Origin: an uncultured Saprospiraceae bacterium
GTDB lineage: Bacteria; Bacteroidota; Bacteroidia; Chitinophagales; Saprospiraceae
DNA length: 64,000 nucleotides
Assembly (NCBI GenBank): GCA_937942435.1
Contig: CALDEM010000006.1
Span: forward strand, 1 to 64,000
Direction of reading: 5' to 3'
Below are positions 63,669 to 64,000 of this stretch, piece after piece (position 1 is the first letter of the stretch; each line of letters starts with the position of its first letter). Position numbers and translations under genes: made by a program. The notes under the pieces were generated by a model. That model ran no database searches. It was not told the DNA's origin and saw only the letters and a program-made list of their open reading frames with translations.

Positions 63669-64000
63669 ATGCCGCAACAGAAGATCTTACTTGTTGAGGA
63701 CGATAGAAATTTTGGGGATGTACTACGCTCTTATCTAGAAATGCATCAATATGATGTAACACTTGCCACTGATGGTGAGGCTGGATATAACACGTACAAG
63801 AGTGGAAAGTATGATCTCTGTATTCTAGACGTCATGATGCCTAAGAAAGATGGATTCACACTTGGTCGAGAGATCAAAGAAGACAATGCTGATGTACCGG
63901 TAATATTTTTAACAGCCAAATCACTAAAAGAAGATGTTATCGATGGATTCAAAATAGGAGCCGACGATTATATCACAAAACCTTTCAATAGCGAAGAGCT
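63669..64000 (+). CDS. Response regulator, N-terminal receiver part (cut by window edge)
   Basis: Starting at ATG 63669, the 110 visible residues form the receiver domain: acidic pair Glu10-Asp11-Asp12 (LVEDD), phosphorylated Asp54 (CILDVMMP), Thr82 (FLTAKS) and Lys104 (YITKPF). The effector domain lies outside the window; an OmpR-type DNA-binding domain is the usual partner. It follows the kinase gene and is its cognate regulator. Confidence 0.92.
   Translation, partial: MPQQKILLVEDDRNFGDVLRSYLEMHQYDVTLATDGEAGYNTYKSGKYDLCILDVMMPKKDGFTLGREIKEDNADVPVIFLTAKSLKEDVIDGFKIGADDYITKPFNSEE

Noticed and set aside
1-64000. tRNA, rRNA, CRISPR array, prophage or insertion sequence
   Set aside because: No acceptor-stem/TPsiC pattern, no rRNA core, no evenly spaced repeat array and no transposase or integrase was seen on either strand.

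Overview
The window looks like chromosomal DNA of a member of the Bacteroidota, most likely in or near the Saprospiria. The signs are several type IX secretion (T9SS) or gliding-type C-terminal domains on very large secreted proteins, a TonB-dependent receptor with a carboxypeptidase-like N-terminal domain, the argF'-type N-acylornithine carbamoyltransferase, bacillithiol-type redox proteins, few recognisable Shine-Dalgarno sequences, and promoters of the TAnnTTTG type. No rRNA, tRNA, CRISPR array, prophage or intact insertion sequence was seen. The lineage is an inference from gene content.

Layout. 1-4.4 kb: the 5' end of asd (cut by the edge), a secreted lamin-tail protein, a phosphohexomutase and pcm. 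4.4-9.7 kb: an arginine operon (GNAT, argG, argC, argD, argF') behind a structured leader. 9.7-13.7 kb: small envelope genes, a BON-LysM protein, a RibD/DHFR-like reductase and a dipeptide epimerase-like enolase. 13.8-18.6 kb: a large CHU_C-type surface protein, ypdA (bacillithiol disulfide reductase), a 50-residue membrane protein, a decayed CPBP protease and a small outer-membrane barrel. 18.9-26.6 kb: a lipoprotein, then what looks like a metal (probably copper) handling region: DUF6702-like and MbnP-like genes on the plus strand facing a five-gene minus operon (TonB receptor, HYC_CC_PP-like protein, outer-membrane protein, double heavy-metal domain protein, beta-propeller lipoprotein). 26.8-31.9 kb: a serine hydrolase broken by an exact 23-bp tandem duplication just before its catalytic SxxK, xth, a ChbG-like deacetylase, a lipoprotein, a TerB-like protein and a patatin. 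32-41.6 kb: alr, a giant M36 metallopeptidase, rlmB, TraB/GumN, gamma carbonic anhydrase, a di-haem cytochrome with a DUF5777 barrel, and a bacilliredoxin. 41.7-48.5 kb: four adjacent minus-strand secreted proteins that share five copies of one module whose signature is LAGQNYR. 48.7-55.5 kb: a lipoprotein, an aminotransferase, an EamA transporter, an operon joining a peroxiredoxin, ClpS, Aat and an M16 peptidase, then a beta-CASP nuclease. 55.6-60.4 kb: mscL, acnA and a GCS2-CBS fusion. 60.4-61.0 kb: a gene-free stretch with a probable structured RNA. 61.0-64.0 kb: a PDZ-only periplasmic protein divergent from a histidine kinase and a response regulator (cut by the edge).

How parts fit together. 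The arg genes form one translationally coupled unit for the acylated arginine route. YpdA and the bacilliredoxin, though 25 kb apart, are partners in one thiol pathway. ClpS and Aat together imply a bacterial N-degron pathway. The most unusual material is the LAGQNYR module family, the metal operon with its upstream palindrome, the 23-bp duplication in the serine hydrolase, the paired operators between the ChbG-like gene and its divergent neighbour, and the candidate RNA at 60.5 kb.
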